Shown here: in pieces, positions 27,293 through 35,124 of the stretch
How the letters are laid out: each line of letters begins with the position of its first letter
Position numbering within the stretch: position 1 is the stretch's first letter
Origin: Tunturiibacter gelidiferens
GTDB taxonomy: Bacteria; Acidobacteriota; Terriglobia; Terriglobales; Acidobacteriaceae
NCBI RefSeq assembly: GCF_013410115.1
Contig: NZ_JACCCV010000001.1
Span: forward strand, 2,294,001-2,358,000
Reading direction: 5' to 3'
DNA length: 64,000 nucleotides
Position numbers and translations under genes: made by a program
The notes under the pieces: model-generated
What the model was told of the DNA's origin: nothing
The model's database searches: none
Seen by the model: the letters and a program-made list of their open reading frames with translations, nothing else

Positions 27293-27997
27293 ATGCTCGC
27301 AGATGCAATCCGTCAAGTATTCGAAAGTCCGATTACAGCTCTTCTCATTTGCTTATTGCTTGGTGCCGTTGCAGTGAGCGGAAGGTTTAGCCTCAAAATT
27401 GCTCAGATATTGCTTGTAAGTGCTTTATTTGTGGGTTTGTTCGGTATTTGGAGTCACGATCTAACTGTTAGCCTCTCCCTATTATGGTCTGTAGTTCTAT
27501 TACTTTTGCTTCTTGCGACGGGGTGGTGGCTACGTCAGCCCGCCAGAACTTTGGAACTTCGAGTCTCTGATATCAAAGTTATTTCCCTTCCAAAGAGTTT
27601 GGGCGAAATGTTGACGGTCCAAGTCTTCTTTAAGAATCTATCGGAGCGCACAATAGCGATGCGAAACATTGTGTGGGCACAAACAAGACAGATACCATCA
27701 ACGCTCGACGAGGAAAAGATAATCGAAAACGAGCTTTGGGAGATCGTTTCGGAAAGCCTTTCGACTCGGGGCAGAGACGCAGACATGCCGACTGTAAATG
27801 ACGGCGAATCGAACCAAGTTTTTGAATCGTCAACCTTTGGAGCGGAAGAATTGATGTCTTTTGCGAAAGGAACTCATGCCGTCTACTTCGGAGCGATCAT
27901 GCAGGATAGGAAAAGACGAAAGAACCTAATTGAAATGCTCTTTTTTGTTGGCAAAGATGGAAGAGTTCACTATTGTTCGCAACACAACAAGCCATAA
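27293..27997 (+). CDS. Hypothetical membrane protein in an AT-rich islet
   Basis: 234-residue protein, not recognised. The first 80 residues hold three hydrophobic helices (ITALLICLLLGAVAVSG, IAQILLVSALFVGLFGI, LSLLWSVVLLLLLLATGWWL). The remaining 150 residues form a soluble, probably cytoplasmic domain, mixed alpha/beta (TLELRVSDIKVISLPKSLGEMLTVQVFFKNLSERTIAMRN). Base composition and codon use are far more AT-rich than neighbours, which suggests horizontal acquisition. No ribosome site is obvious before ATG 27293 (GAGAGCATTGGAAAT). No recognisable partner gene. Could be a sensor or effector of an accessory locus; nothing in the sequence proves this. Confidence 0.6.
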   Translation: MLADAIRQVFESPITALLICLLLGAVAVSGRFSLKIAQILLVSALFVGLFGIWSHDLTVSLSLLWSVVLLLLLLATGWWLRQPARTLELRVSDIKVISLPKSLGEMLTVQVFFKNLSERTIAMRNIVWAQTRQIPSTLDEEKIIENELWEIVSESLSTRGRDADMPTVNDGESNQVFESSTFGAEELMSFAKGTHAVYFGAIMQDRKRRKNLIEMLFFVGKDGRVHYCSQHNKP

Positions 27998-28014
27998 GGG
28001 GCGAAGGTCGAGCG

Positions 28015-28169
28015 ATGAAGAACATAACCGTAGACGCAGACCAGTATTGCGCCGAATGCTCGAAATGAAGCCTATCTCTAAAGCAGAGGTTAGCGCGAAG
28101 ATCAAAGCGGAGAAGGCTGCGAAGGCTAAAACTGTCCAGAAAATGGACAAAGGCCCGAAGAATGCTTAG
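28015..28169 (+). CDS. Two overlapping tiny reading frames, doubtful
   Basis: After the membrane gene, ATG 28015 (behind GAAGG) opens a 17-codon frame starting MKNITVDADQYC. Its TGA overlaps an ATG at 28065 that opens a 34-codon Lys/Ala-rich frame (KAEVSAKIKAEKAAKAK) ending at 28169. The first resembles the beginning of small antitoxins (MKNITV...), so these may be decayed remains of a toxin-antitoxin or basic-protein gene. Weak evidence. Confidence 0.2.
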
Positions 28170-28319
28170 AAAATCTTGCGCTTCATTCGCGAGCGTCCCA
28201 CCCAACCAAATAAGAGCCGCTATGGAAACCCATGACCGATGAGGAATGAGCCGGTGAGGTGATGAGGCGGGTGCTATACTCGGCAAAATCTTCCGCCCCA
28301 AGGGTTTATCGGCTTATCA

Positions 28320-29912
28320 ATGCTTTTCAAGGCTCGCAGTGCTGCAGTGTATGGGATTGACGCCCACATCATCGATGTAGAAGTCGATTTTTCCAACATC
28401 AAGTTAGACCAGGAACAGTTTCACACGGTGGGATTGCCGGACGCAGCTGTGCGGGAGAGTCGTGACCGTGTGCGTTCTGCGATCAAGAACTCTGGTTTCG
28501 AAATCCCGCCCACGCGGATCACGATCAACCTGGCTCCCGCAGACTTAAAGAAAGAAGGTTCGGGATTCGACCTACCTATTGCGATCGGGATATTGGGAGC
28601 CTATGGCTCACTGCACATCAAGGATCTGAGCGATTATCTGCTGGTGGGGGAGTTGGGGTTAGATGGCAGCCTGCGGGCGGTGCAGGGGATGCTGCCGATT
28701 GCGGTGGCGGCGCGCGCAAAAGGGATTCCGAACCTCATTATTCCGGCGAGCAATGCGCGGGAGGCGGCGGTAGTTGAGGGTGTCAACGTTTATCCGGTGA
28801 AGTCGCTGCTGGAGGTGCGAGAGCTGTTGAACTCGGCGGTGCTGGGTGGCATCAAGGCGACTCCGCTAAAAGTGGAGACGACTGATCTGCTTAACGAAAT
28901 GCAGCACTTTCCATTCGACTTCAAAGACGTGCGCGGCCAGCAAGTAGCGAAGCGCGCTCTCGAGGTAGCGGCCGCTGGCGGACACAATATTTTGATGATT
29001 GGACCGCCAGGATCGGGCAAGACGATGCTCGCCAAGCGACTGCCGTCCATCCTCGCTCCGCTTAGATTCGAAGAGGCGCTTGAAACGACGAAGATTCACT
29101 CGGTTGCAGGTGTTTTGGATTCTGAGCAAGGACTGGTGGCCCATCGGCCGTTCCGGTCGCCCCACCACACGATTTCAGACGCCGGTTTGATTGGCGGCGG
29201 GATGATGCCGCGGCCGGGCGAGGTGTCGCTGGCCCACAACGGGCTGCTCTTTCTGGATGAGCTGCCGGAGTTTCCGCGAAACGTGTTGGAAGTATTGCGC
29301 CAACCGTTGGAGGATGGCCATGTGACGATCGCCCGGGCGGCCATGAGCCTGAGTTTTCCGGCGCGGTTCATGCTCGCAGCAGCGATGAATCCCTGTCCTT
29401 GTGGATATTTCAACGACAAGTCGCGGGAGTGCATGTGTACGCCGCCGATGATCCAGCGATATGTTTCGAAGGTCTCCGGGCCCTTACTTGACCGGATTGA
29501 TATTCATATAGAGGTTCCCGCAGTGCAATATAAGGAGTTGCGGGGTGGGGCTGCGGCGGAGGGGTCGGAGCAGATTCGTGGGCGCGTTCTGGCGGCGAGG
29601 GAGCGGCAGCATAGACGGTTCGCGCAGGCGGGGGATCGGACCAAGGGCTCGGCGAAGGCGGTTTCGCGGCAGATATTTTCGAACTCGCAGATGAATACAC
29701 AGCAGATACGTTCCTACTGCGAGCTATCGTCTGATGCTGAACGACTGCTCGAACGCGCCATGCAGCAGCAGGGGTTGAGTGCTCGGGCACATGACCGTAT
29801 CTTAAAGGTAGCAAGAACGATAGCAGATTTGGGAGGGGAGCAGGATATCGCAGTTAAACATATCGCAGAAGCAATTCAATACCGCACTTTAGACCGAAGT
29901 TACTGGTCCTGA
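28320..29912 (+). CDS. comM: YifB/ComM family Mg-chelatase-like AAA+ ATPase
   Basis: 530-residue hexameric helicase-like ATPase; ComM promotes branch migration of incoming DNA during natural transformation. Domains: N-terminal Lon-S5/ChlI-like fold (1-170, [27 protein letters not shown]), AAA+ Mg-chelatase core with Walker A GPPGSGKT (228-235) and Walker [12 protein letters not shown] Cys cluster [15 protein letters not shown] and a C-terminal Mg-chelatase helical domain follow. The Cys set is typical of the family. ATG 28320 begins [23 protein letters not shown], the standard start. It is relevant with dprA (61.8 kb) to DNA uptake and recombination in this genome. Confidence 0.95.
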   Translation: MLFKARSAAVYGIDAHIIDVEVDFSNIKLDQEQFHTVGLPDAAVRESRDRVRSAIKNSGFEIPPTRITINLAPADLKKEGSGFDLPIAIGILGAYGSLHIKDLSDYLLVGELGLDGSLRAVQGMLPIAVAARAKGIPNLIIPASNAREAAVVEGVNVYPVKSLLEVRELLNSAVLGGIKATPLKVETTDLLNEMQHFPFDFKDVRGQQVAKRALEVAAAGGHNILMIGPPGSGKTMLAKRLPSILAPLRFEEALETTKIHSVAGVLDSEQGLVAHRPFRSPHHTISDAGLIGGGMMPRPGEVSLAHNGLLFLDELPEFPRNVLEVLRQPLEDGHVTIARAAMSLSFPARFMLAAAMNPCPCGYFNDKSRECMCTPPMIQRYVSKVSGPLLDRIDIHIEVPAVQYKELRGGAAAEGSEQIRGRVLAARERQHRRFAQAGDRTKGSAKAVSRQIFSNSQMNTQQIRSYCELSSDAERLLERAMQQQGLSARAHDRILKVARTIADLGGEQDIAVKHIAEAIQYRTLDRSYWS

Positions 29913-30386
29913 AGAACGGATGTCTCCCATTTCTGGAATATCTTTATTCGCTGGTTCCCGAAAAAAGTATTGACCTTGAGCGTCGAACAGTTTACTTTCC
30001 TTGAAGTCGTAGTTTGCTCTGGGTCGCAGGATCTCTTAAACACGAACCGGTTTCTACGATAACTTCTGGGTTTGCCAGGTTTCTGGCGAGCTTCCTGTTT
30101 CACACTTGGGCGCGGCGAGCGCTGAATCCTACGGAAGAAACAGATTCAGCTAAGAACGCTAACTTAGCTAACAGGGCAGGTTGTTGTCTTGCAGACGCAA
30201 TATGTCAGATATCAAGATAGTCGAGATTTCTGACGAATTGCGGAGTCCCCGGATGGATTCTCTGCGTCTAATGTGTGAGGCTTAAACACGGTAGCGATCT
30301 CTAGATCGGTTGCCACATTTTGAATGATTTCGGGCGAGTTAGCGCTAACAAGACGCTTCAGCTTCGGAAATTGAAAGGGAGAAACT
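29913..30386. other. Intergenic region upstream of rpoZ
   Basis: 474 bp without a supported gene. Moderately AT-rich around 29930-30010. Must hold the rpoZ promoter; I cannot assign one unambiguously. Confidence 0.45.
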
Positions 30387-30608
30387 ATGCGCTCGGATCT
30401 GATTTTTGGAGCTCTCACGCACGTGAACAACCGCTATGAGCTTTGTCAACTGGCGTCGAAAGCGACGCGTAAACTGCATAAGCCAAACACGCGGTTGCAG
30501 GACACCACCAACGAAGTTCTGGATCGCTTCAAGGACACCATTCCAATGGATGAGTCTGGCGAAGCTGTCGTAGAAAAGGTACAATTACAAGAGCGCCGCG
30601 CGGCATAA
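30387..30608 (+). CDS. rpoZ: DNA-directed RNA polymerase omega subunit
   Basis: 73-residue protein matching the short omega subunit of acidobacteria: RSDLIFGALTHVNNRYELCQLASKATRKLHKPNTRLQDTTNEVLDRF. The central NRYELCQLASKATRKLH corresponds to the NRFELVLVAARRAR core of omega, which wraps the beta-prime C-terminus and aids RNA polymerase assembly. ATG 30387 follows GGGAGAAACT at good spacing. It is located 177 bp upstream of rho, so two transcription factors are neighbours. A GC-rich hairpin overlaps its stop codon and may partly separate the two genes. Confidence 0.85.
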   Translation: MRSDLIFGALTHVNNRYELCQLASKATRKLHKPNTRLQDTTNEVLDRFKDTIPMDESGEAVVEKVQLQERRAA

Positions 30609-30616
30609 CGCGCGGC
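30595..30616 (+). terminator. Hairpin overlapping the rpoZ stop codon, weak terminator
   Basis: GCCGCGCG and CGCGCGGC form a perfect 8-bp GC stem with loop GCATAA; the loop contains the rpoZ TAA stop. Only TGTTTC follows, so termination would be partial. It may tune read-through into rho or stabilise the rpoZ mRNA. Confidence 0.5.
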
Positions 30617-30785
30617 TGTTTCACCTCTCCAACTTTTGGATCAATCTAACCTCTAATCCGCTCTACAATCCATCCGCTTTTCGAATTTTTCACCACACAT
30701 CCGGCCTTCCGCACGACCCTCTGTCAAGCAGATCCCGCCTCAGTTCCAAACAATCCCTCCTAAAATTCAAATTTCCAGGTAAAAC

Positions 30786-32036
30786 ATGACTATTTCCGAG
30801 TTAAAAGAACACAACATCGCGGAGCTGGGTAAACTAGCGCGCGGTCTCGACATTGCCGGAACCAGTGGTCTCCGCAAGCAAGACCTTATCTTCAAGATTT
30901 TGCAGGCGCAGAGCGAAAAAGAGGGGCATATCTTTGCAGAAGGTGTGCTTGAAATTCTGCCCGATGGTTACGGCTTCCTTCGCTCTCCCGACTACAACTA
31001 TCTGCCCGGTCCCGATGACATCTACGTTTCTCCCTCACAGATTCGCAAGTTTGACCTGAAGACAGGGGACACGATCAGCGGCAATGTCCGTCCGCCGCAC
31101 GAGGGCGAGAAGTACTTCGCGCTGGTCAAGATCGAGGCGATCAACTTCGAGTCGCCGGAAGAGACACGAAATAAGATTCTGTTCGACAACCTGACGCCCT
31201 TGTATGCGCAGGAGCGGGTGAAGATGGAGACGGTTCGCGAGCATATCTCCGGCCGGGTGATGGATCTGTTGACGCCGGTGGGCAAGGGGCAGCGCGGGTT
31301 GATTGTGGCTCCCCCGCGTACTGGCAAGACGATGTTGCTGCAGTCGATCGCTAATAGCATCACGGCGAATCATCCGGAGGTGGTGCTGATCGTTCTGCTG
31401 ATCGATGAGCGCCCGGAAGAAGTGACCGATATGCAGCGTAGCGTCAAAGGTGAAGTGATAAGCTCCACCTTCGATGAGCCGGCGGCGCGTCACGTCCAGG
31501 TTGCTGAGATGGTGATCGAGAAGGCCAAGCGGTTGGTGGAGCACAAGCGCGATGTGGTGATCCTGCTGGACTCGATCACGCGTCTGGCGCGTGCGTACAA
31601 CACGATCGTTCCACCTTCGGGCAAAGTGCTCTCAGGCGGTGTGGATTCGAATGCTCTGCAGAGGCCGAAGCGCTTCTTCGGTGCGGCTCGCAACATCGAG
31701 GAAGGTGGTTCGCTGACCATCATCGCGACTGCGCTCGTTGATACCGGCTCGCGCATGGATGAGGTGATCTTCGAGGAGTTCAAGGGAACCGGCAACATGG
31801 AAGTGATTCTGGATCGCAAGCTGGTAGATAAGCGCGTGTTTCCGGCGATCGACATTCAGCGTTCCGGGACACGTAAGGAAGAGCTGCTGATTCCGAAGGA
31901 GGATCTGCAACGGACCTGGATCTTGCGCAAGGTACTCAATCCGTTGTCGCCTGTTGAAGCGATGGAGCTGCTGACCGACAAGCTGGCAAAGACTCGGAAC
32001 AACCAGGAGTTTCTACACAACATGAGCTCGATCTAA
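30786..32036 (+). CDS. rho: Transcription termination factor Rho
   Basis: 416-residue hexameric RNA helicase that terminates untranslated transcripts. N-terminal Rho_N helix bundle (1-45, [20 protein letters not shown]), cold-shock-like RNA-binding domain (50-120, [30 protein letters not shown]) and RecA-like ATPase with Walker A APPRTGKT (about 175). The Q-loop/R-loop region [28 protein letters not shown] is complete. Full length with no long insertion. It follows rpoZ and is closed by a strong terminator. Rho is often autoregulated by early termination; the 177-bp leader could serve that, but no element is obvious. Confidence 0.98.
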   Translation: MTISELKEHNIAELGKLARGLDIAGTSGLRKQDLIFKILQAQSEKEGHIFAEGVLEILPDGYGFLRSPDYNYLPGPDDIYVSPSQIRKFDLKTGDTISGNVRPPHEGEKYFALVKIEAINFESPEETRNKILFDNLTPLYAQERVKMETVREHISGRVMDLLTPVGKGQRGLIVAPPRTGKTMLLQSIANSITANHPEVVLIVLLIDERPEEVTDMQRSVKGEVISSTFDEPAARHVQVAEMVIEKAKRLVEHKRDVVILLDSITRLARAYNTIVPPSGKVLSGGVDSNALQRPKRFFGAARNIEEGGSLTIIATALVDTGSRMDEVIFEEFKGTGNMEVILDRKLVDKRVFPAIDIQRSGTRKEELLIPKEDLQRTWILRKVLNPLSPVEAMELLTDKLAKTRNNQEFLHNMSSI

Positions 32037-32056
32037 CTTCGAGGTAAGAAGCACGC

Positions 32057-32088
32057 AAGAGCGCGGCCTTTTGGCCGCGCTCTTTTTT
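32057..32088 (+). terminator. Rho-independent terminator of rho
   Basis: AAGAGCGCGGCC and GGCCGCGCTCTT form a 12-bp stem with TTTT loop, followed by a T run. It lies 20 bp after the rho stop. Confidence 0.94.
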
Positions 32089-32134
32089 GTTTTCTGCTTG
32101 ATTCGCTCAGATTCGTCTCAAGCATCACGCTCTG

Positions 32135-32794
32135 TCAGTAGCCGTTGACGATGAGGTACTGCTCGGTCAGGGTGAATTTTTCTGGTGAGTGTTGGCGTTC
32201 GGCGTATTTGCTGAGGACGTCTACCTCGATGTTGAGGGGGGCGCCGGGCGTGAGGGTGTGGAGGCTGGTGGAGGCGTAGGTGTGGGGGATGATGGCTACC
32301 TCGACCACGTTGTCCACGATGGAGGCTACGGTGAGGCTGATGCCTTCGATGGTGATGGAGCCCTGGGGAACTACGTATCGGGTAAGCGTGTCGGGGAGCT
32401 GGATGCGGAGACGCCAGTCGGTATCGGGCTGGTTGGGCGTGATGGGGGCGAGGGAGATGAGGGTCGCGGTTCCGTCGACGTGGCCTTGAACGACGTGGCC
32501 TCCCAGCGGCGAGCCTGCTGGTGTCGGGAGCTCAAGGTTGACGATAGCGTCGGGGCGCAGGTGCGTGAGGGTGGTGCGGGCGATGGTCTCGGCGGCAAGG
32601 TCGGCGGAGAAGCGTGGGGGAAAGGCGTTGGGCTCGATGCTGAGAGCCGTCAGGCAGACGCCGTTGACTGCGATGCTATCGCCGGTGTTGAGGCGCGCGG
32701 TGAGCGTGGGCGAGGCGATGGTGATGCGGGTCGCGCCCGCGGTTGGAGTGATGGCTAGAAGCTTGCCGGTGGTCTCGATCAGTCCAGTGAACAT
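32135..32794 (-). CDS. ribE: Riboflavin synthase alpha chain
   Basis: Converts two lumazine molecules to riboflavin plus a pyrimidinedione; trimeric. 219 residues with two homologous beta-barrel lobes. The N-lobe is MFTGLIETTGKLLAI...GDSIAVNGVCLTAL; the C-lobe is NLELPTPAGSPLGGHVVQGHVDGTATL...GSITIEGISLTVASI...IPHT. ATG 32794 begins the invariant MFTG. It lies 4 bp after the ribD stop and is translated from the same transcript. ribBA and ribH are not in the window. Confidence 0.96.
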   Translation of the reverse strand: MFTGLIETTGKLLAITPTAGATRITIASPTLTARLNTGDSIAVNGVCLTALSIEPNAFPPRFSADLAAETIARTTLTHLRPDAIVNLELPTPAGSPLGGHVVQGHVDGTATLISLAPITPNQPDTDWRLRIQLPDTLTRYVVPQGSITIEGISLTVASIVDNVVEVAIIPHTYASTSLHTLTPGAPLNIEVDVLSKYAERQHSPEKFTLTEQYLIVNGY

Positions 32795-32798
32795 GGTC

Positions 32799-34109
32799 TT
32801 AGCTTATCGCTTTCGATGGTGGTGGGACGGGGTTGGGCCATGGGTCGTGGAGGTAGCCGGTGACGCAGGCATCGGGGCCGTAGTTGGCGCGGGTGACACG
32901 GTGCAGGGACTCTTCGAAGAGGTAGGGGGAGCCGATGCCCTGGGCGAAGGGGATGGCCTGGTCGCCTAGCTCGGTCTCGGCGTAGATGAGGACGGCTTTG
33001 TCGACCAGGTTTTGCTGAAGGAAGGCTCCGTTGAGGTGGGAGCCGCACTCGAGCAGGAGGCTGAGGATGTTGCGCTCGGCGAGGGTGGAGAGGACGGCGG
33101 GGAGGCTGAGGCGTCCAGCGTGGTCGGGGAGGGTTTCCACCTGTATGCGGAGGTCGGTTAGAGCAGTGATCCTGGCATTTGGCGCATTCTTACCGCAGAG
33201 GATGAGCAGGTCTGGCTCGCCTGAGTCATGAGTGTTATTGGCGGAGCGAACCAGTTGCGAGGAGAGAGGGATCCGGAGTTGGGTGTCGAGGATGACGCGG
33301 AGGAGTGGGCGGCGGCGGGGCAGGTTATTCGGGCCAACTAGGCCGCTGCGGTCGGTGAGTTGAGGGTCGTCTGCAAGGACGGTGCCGATGCCGGTGAGGA
33401 CGGCGTCGGAGGCGTGGCGAAGGAGTTGGACTTCGTAGCGTGCGGCGGGGCCGGTGAGCCAGTGAGGTTGGTTGGGGAAGCGGGAGGCTGGTGGCGGTGC
33501 GAGTTTGCCGTCGACCGAGAGCGCGGCCTTGAGTGTCACGAAGGGAGTGCGGTGCTGGATGAAGTGGGCGAAGGCATCGTTCAGGTCGCGGGCGTGCTGT
33601 TGGAGGAGGCCGACGGTGACCTCGATGCCTGCTGCGCGGAGCTTGGCTAGTCCCTCGCCGCTGACCTGCGGGTTGGGGTCCTGGGTGGCGACGACGCAGC
33701 GACTGACGCCGGCGGCGATGAGGGCGTCGGCGCAGGGGCCGGTGCGGCCGTGATGGCTGCAGGGTTCGAGGGTGACGTAGGCAGTAGCTCCGACGGTGGA
33801 GAGGCCGCGCTGGGCAGCTTGTTTGAGGGCTACGATCTCGGCGTGGTCGCGGTTGGCGTAGAGATGCGCTCCTTCGCCGATGATCTTCGGGACGCCTCCG
33901 CTGGGTGGCGTCTGGGTGAGGACGCAGCCTACCTGCGGGTTGGGCGAGGCAAGGACGATGGTCTCTGCGGCGAGCTTGAGCGCTTGCTGCATGAAGGCCT
34001 GATCTTGGGCGGCGCGGGTTGGTTGGGCAGGCTGCATTCGGTCTTCGGGTTGTTCCGTCTTCAGGGGGTCCCCCCTGGGGGTATCTCCGTGGAAGTGACT
34101 TCTTTTCAT
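32799..34109 (-). CDS. ribD: Bifunctional riboflavin deaminase/reductase
   Basis: Deaminates and reduces the GTP-derived pyrimidine in riboflavin synthesis. 436 codons from ATG 34109, or 412 from ATG 34037. The N-terminal cytidine-deaminase-like domain (about 35-175) has zinc ligands in NRDHAEIVALKQA and LEPCSHHGRTGPCADAL. The C-terminal RibD_C reductase domain (about 180-430) has TLKAALSVDGKLA and LLLECGSHLNGAFL. Neither start has a good ribosome site; residues 1-24 are not family-like and include a G/C palindrome (34064-34081), so ATG 34037 is the likelier start. First gene of the ribD-ribE pair. I see no FMN riboswitch in the leader. Confidence 0.94.
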   Translation of the reverse strand: MKRSHFHGDTPRGDPLKTEQPEDRMQPAQPTRAAQDQAFMQQALKLAAETIVLASPNPQVGCVLTQTPPSGGVPKIIGEGAHLYANRDHAEIVALKQAAQRGLSTVGATAYVTLEPCSHHGRTGPCADALIAAGVSRCVVATQDPNPQVSGEGLAKLRAAGIEVTVGLLQQHARDLNDAFAHFIQHRTPFVTLKAALSVDGKLAPPPASRFPNQPHWLTGPAARYEVQLLRHASDAVLTGIGTVLADDPQLTDRSGLVGPNNLPRRRPLLRVILDTQLRIPLSSQLVRSANNTHDSGEPDLLILCGKNAPNARITALTDLRIQVETLPDHAGRLSLPAVLSTLAERNILSLLLECGSHLNGAFLQQNLVDKAVLIYAETELGDQAIPFAQGIGSPYLFEESLHRVTRANYGPDACVTGYLHDPWPNPVPPPSKAIS

Positions 34110-34200
34110 GCACTTGCAAAAATGGATGTCTGTAAAATTGTCTATCTAAATGGCTTAAGGCTAAATTCGTCTTTCCAGAGGGGTTAGCTCCTTAATCAAG

Positions 34201-34330
34201 AAAGGGCTCCGAAACTCGGAACCCTTTTTCTTTTCTTAAACAAGTATAGCGGATTGGACATAACTGATACGCCACGCGAATCTCCTTGTCTGGCGCGGGT
34301 TTTGGTGGGTAGGGGGCTTGACAGGATTTT
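34201..34330 (+). repeat. Hairpin-plus-box intergenic element, copy 1
   Basis: A terminator-like hairpin (AAAGGG-TCCGA ... TCGGA-CCCTTTTTC, 34201-34229) is followed after about 32 bp by a box containing CGCCACGCG (34262-34283). After about 35 bp comes CTTGACAG (about 34319). The same order and spacing recur at 51681-51797. No plus-strand gene ends here, so the hairpin is not an ordinary gene terminator. Confidence 0.6.
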
Positions 34331-34374
34331 GATGGCCGGGCTTTGCGACAATGGCGAAGGTAAAGCGGGGTGAT

Positions 34375-34478
34375 GGAGGGTTTGGGTTGGAAGGTTCGAA
34401 TGGTATGGGTGGGTGGAATGTGTTGGGATCCTTCACTTCGTTCAGGATGACGGCCAAGGGGCGTGCAACGGCAATGGC
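34375..34478. repeat. 104-bp direct repeat, copy 1
   Basis: Begins GGAGGGTTTGGG and contains the palindromic core GATCCTTCACTTCGTTCAGG, then GATGACGGCCAAG. It is repeated at 34574-34677 with only a few substitutions. The core is of the REP-like kind commonly found scattered in acidobacterial genomes. Confidence 0.85.
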
Positions 34479-34573
34479 TAGTACGGCGGTTTTTCGGCTG
34501 CGTTGTTCACGGTGAGGCTGTTAGCAGTTTTGGTTGAGATGGCGATTTTTTGCGGGTGGAGGAGCGGGAACGG

Positions 34574-34677
34574 TGGAGGGTTTGGATTGGAAGGTTCGAA
34601 TGGTATGGGTGAGTGGGATGTGTCGGGATCCTTCACTTCGTTCAGGATGACGGCCAAGAGCGGGCAACGGCAATGGC
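34574..34677. repeat. 104-bp direct repeat, copy 2
   Basis: Near-identical second copy of 34375-34478, 199 bp further on. It runs into a low-complexity CAACGG-type array. Confidence 0.85.
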
Positions 34678-34800
34678 GAAGGCATTAGCAAAAGCAAAAG
34701 CAACGACAACTGCTAAGGCAACGGCAACAGCAGAAGTAACGGCAACAGCAACAGCTGAGGCAACGACAACGACAAAGCAATGGCGACAGCGAAGGCGAAA
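34661..34800. repeat. Imperfect hexanucleotide (CAACGG / CAACAG / CAAAAG) array
   Basis: About 140 bp of six-base units such as GCAAAA, GCAACG, GCAACA and ACAACG with little interruption. It looks like slipped-strand expansion attached to the second 104-bp repeat. No coding frame with a ribosome site crosses it. Confidence 0.75.
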
Positions 34801-35124
34801 TGCGGGGGGTTCTTCGACTGTGTTGCTCACAGAAAGCGTGAGCGGCTTTGCTCAGAATGAAGGGGTGTTTTTTTCTGTGATTTTCAGTTGGTTTTGGTTT
34901 GGGGTAGAACAGAGCGGAGCCGTTTCGGCTACAATCCTCGAACTTGAAAAAACAGTTTGCTTTGGCGTTGAAGCCTGAGCGTGTTATGGGGAAGGCACTG
35001 TGTAACCTGCCCGACTGGCTTCAGGCAAAGCTGTAGTTGGCATCTCTGGGAGGGCTTTCTCGTTGCTCTCTTGTCGTTGGCGAAGAATGAACCGTTTCGG
35101 CAGAAAGAGAAGGAATATCGGGCT

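Larger units (their letters stand above)
34110..35124. other. Repeat-rich intergenic region between ribD and GH3 glucosidase
   Basis: About 1 kb without genes. In order it holds a hairpin element (34201-34330, see repeat), two 104-bp direct repeat copies (34375-34478, 34574-34677), an imperfect CAACGG/CAACAG array (34661-34800) and the GH3 promoter region. Translated fragments such as ILNEVKDP and FTSFRMT in these frames are products of repeats, not proteins. Confidence 0.75.

Noticed and set aside
33325..34119. 264-codon minus-strand frame overlapping ribD
   Set aside because: Arg/Pro-rich alternate frame of ribD.
34110..34260. Possible FMN riboswitch upstream of ribD
   Set aside because: The conserved RFN-element blocks were looked for on the minus strand and not found; only an unrelated hairpin is present.
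34375..34677. Short proteins with ILNEVKDP / HPERSEGS / FTSFRMT motifs
   Set aside because: These arise from translation of REP-like intergenic repeats and are not real proteins.
34661..34800. Possible CRISPR-like array
   Set aside because: Units are six bases and imperfect with no spacers or cas genes; it is a low-complexity array.
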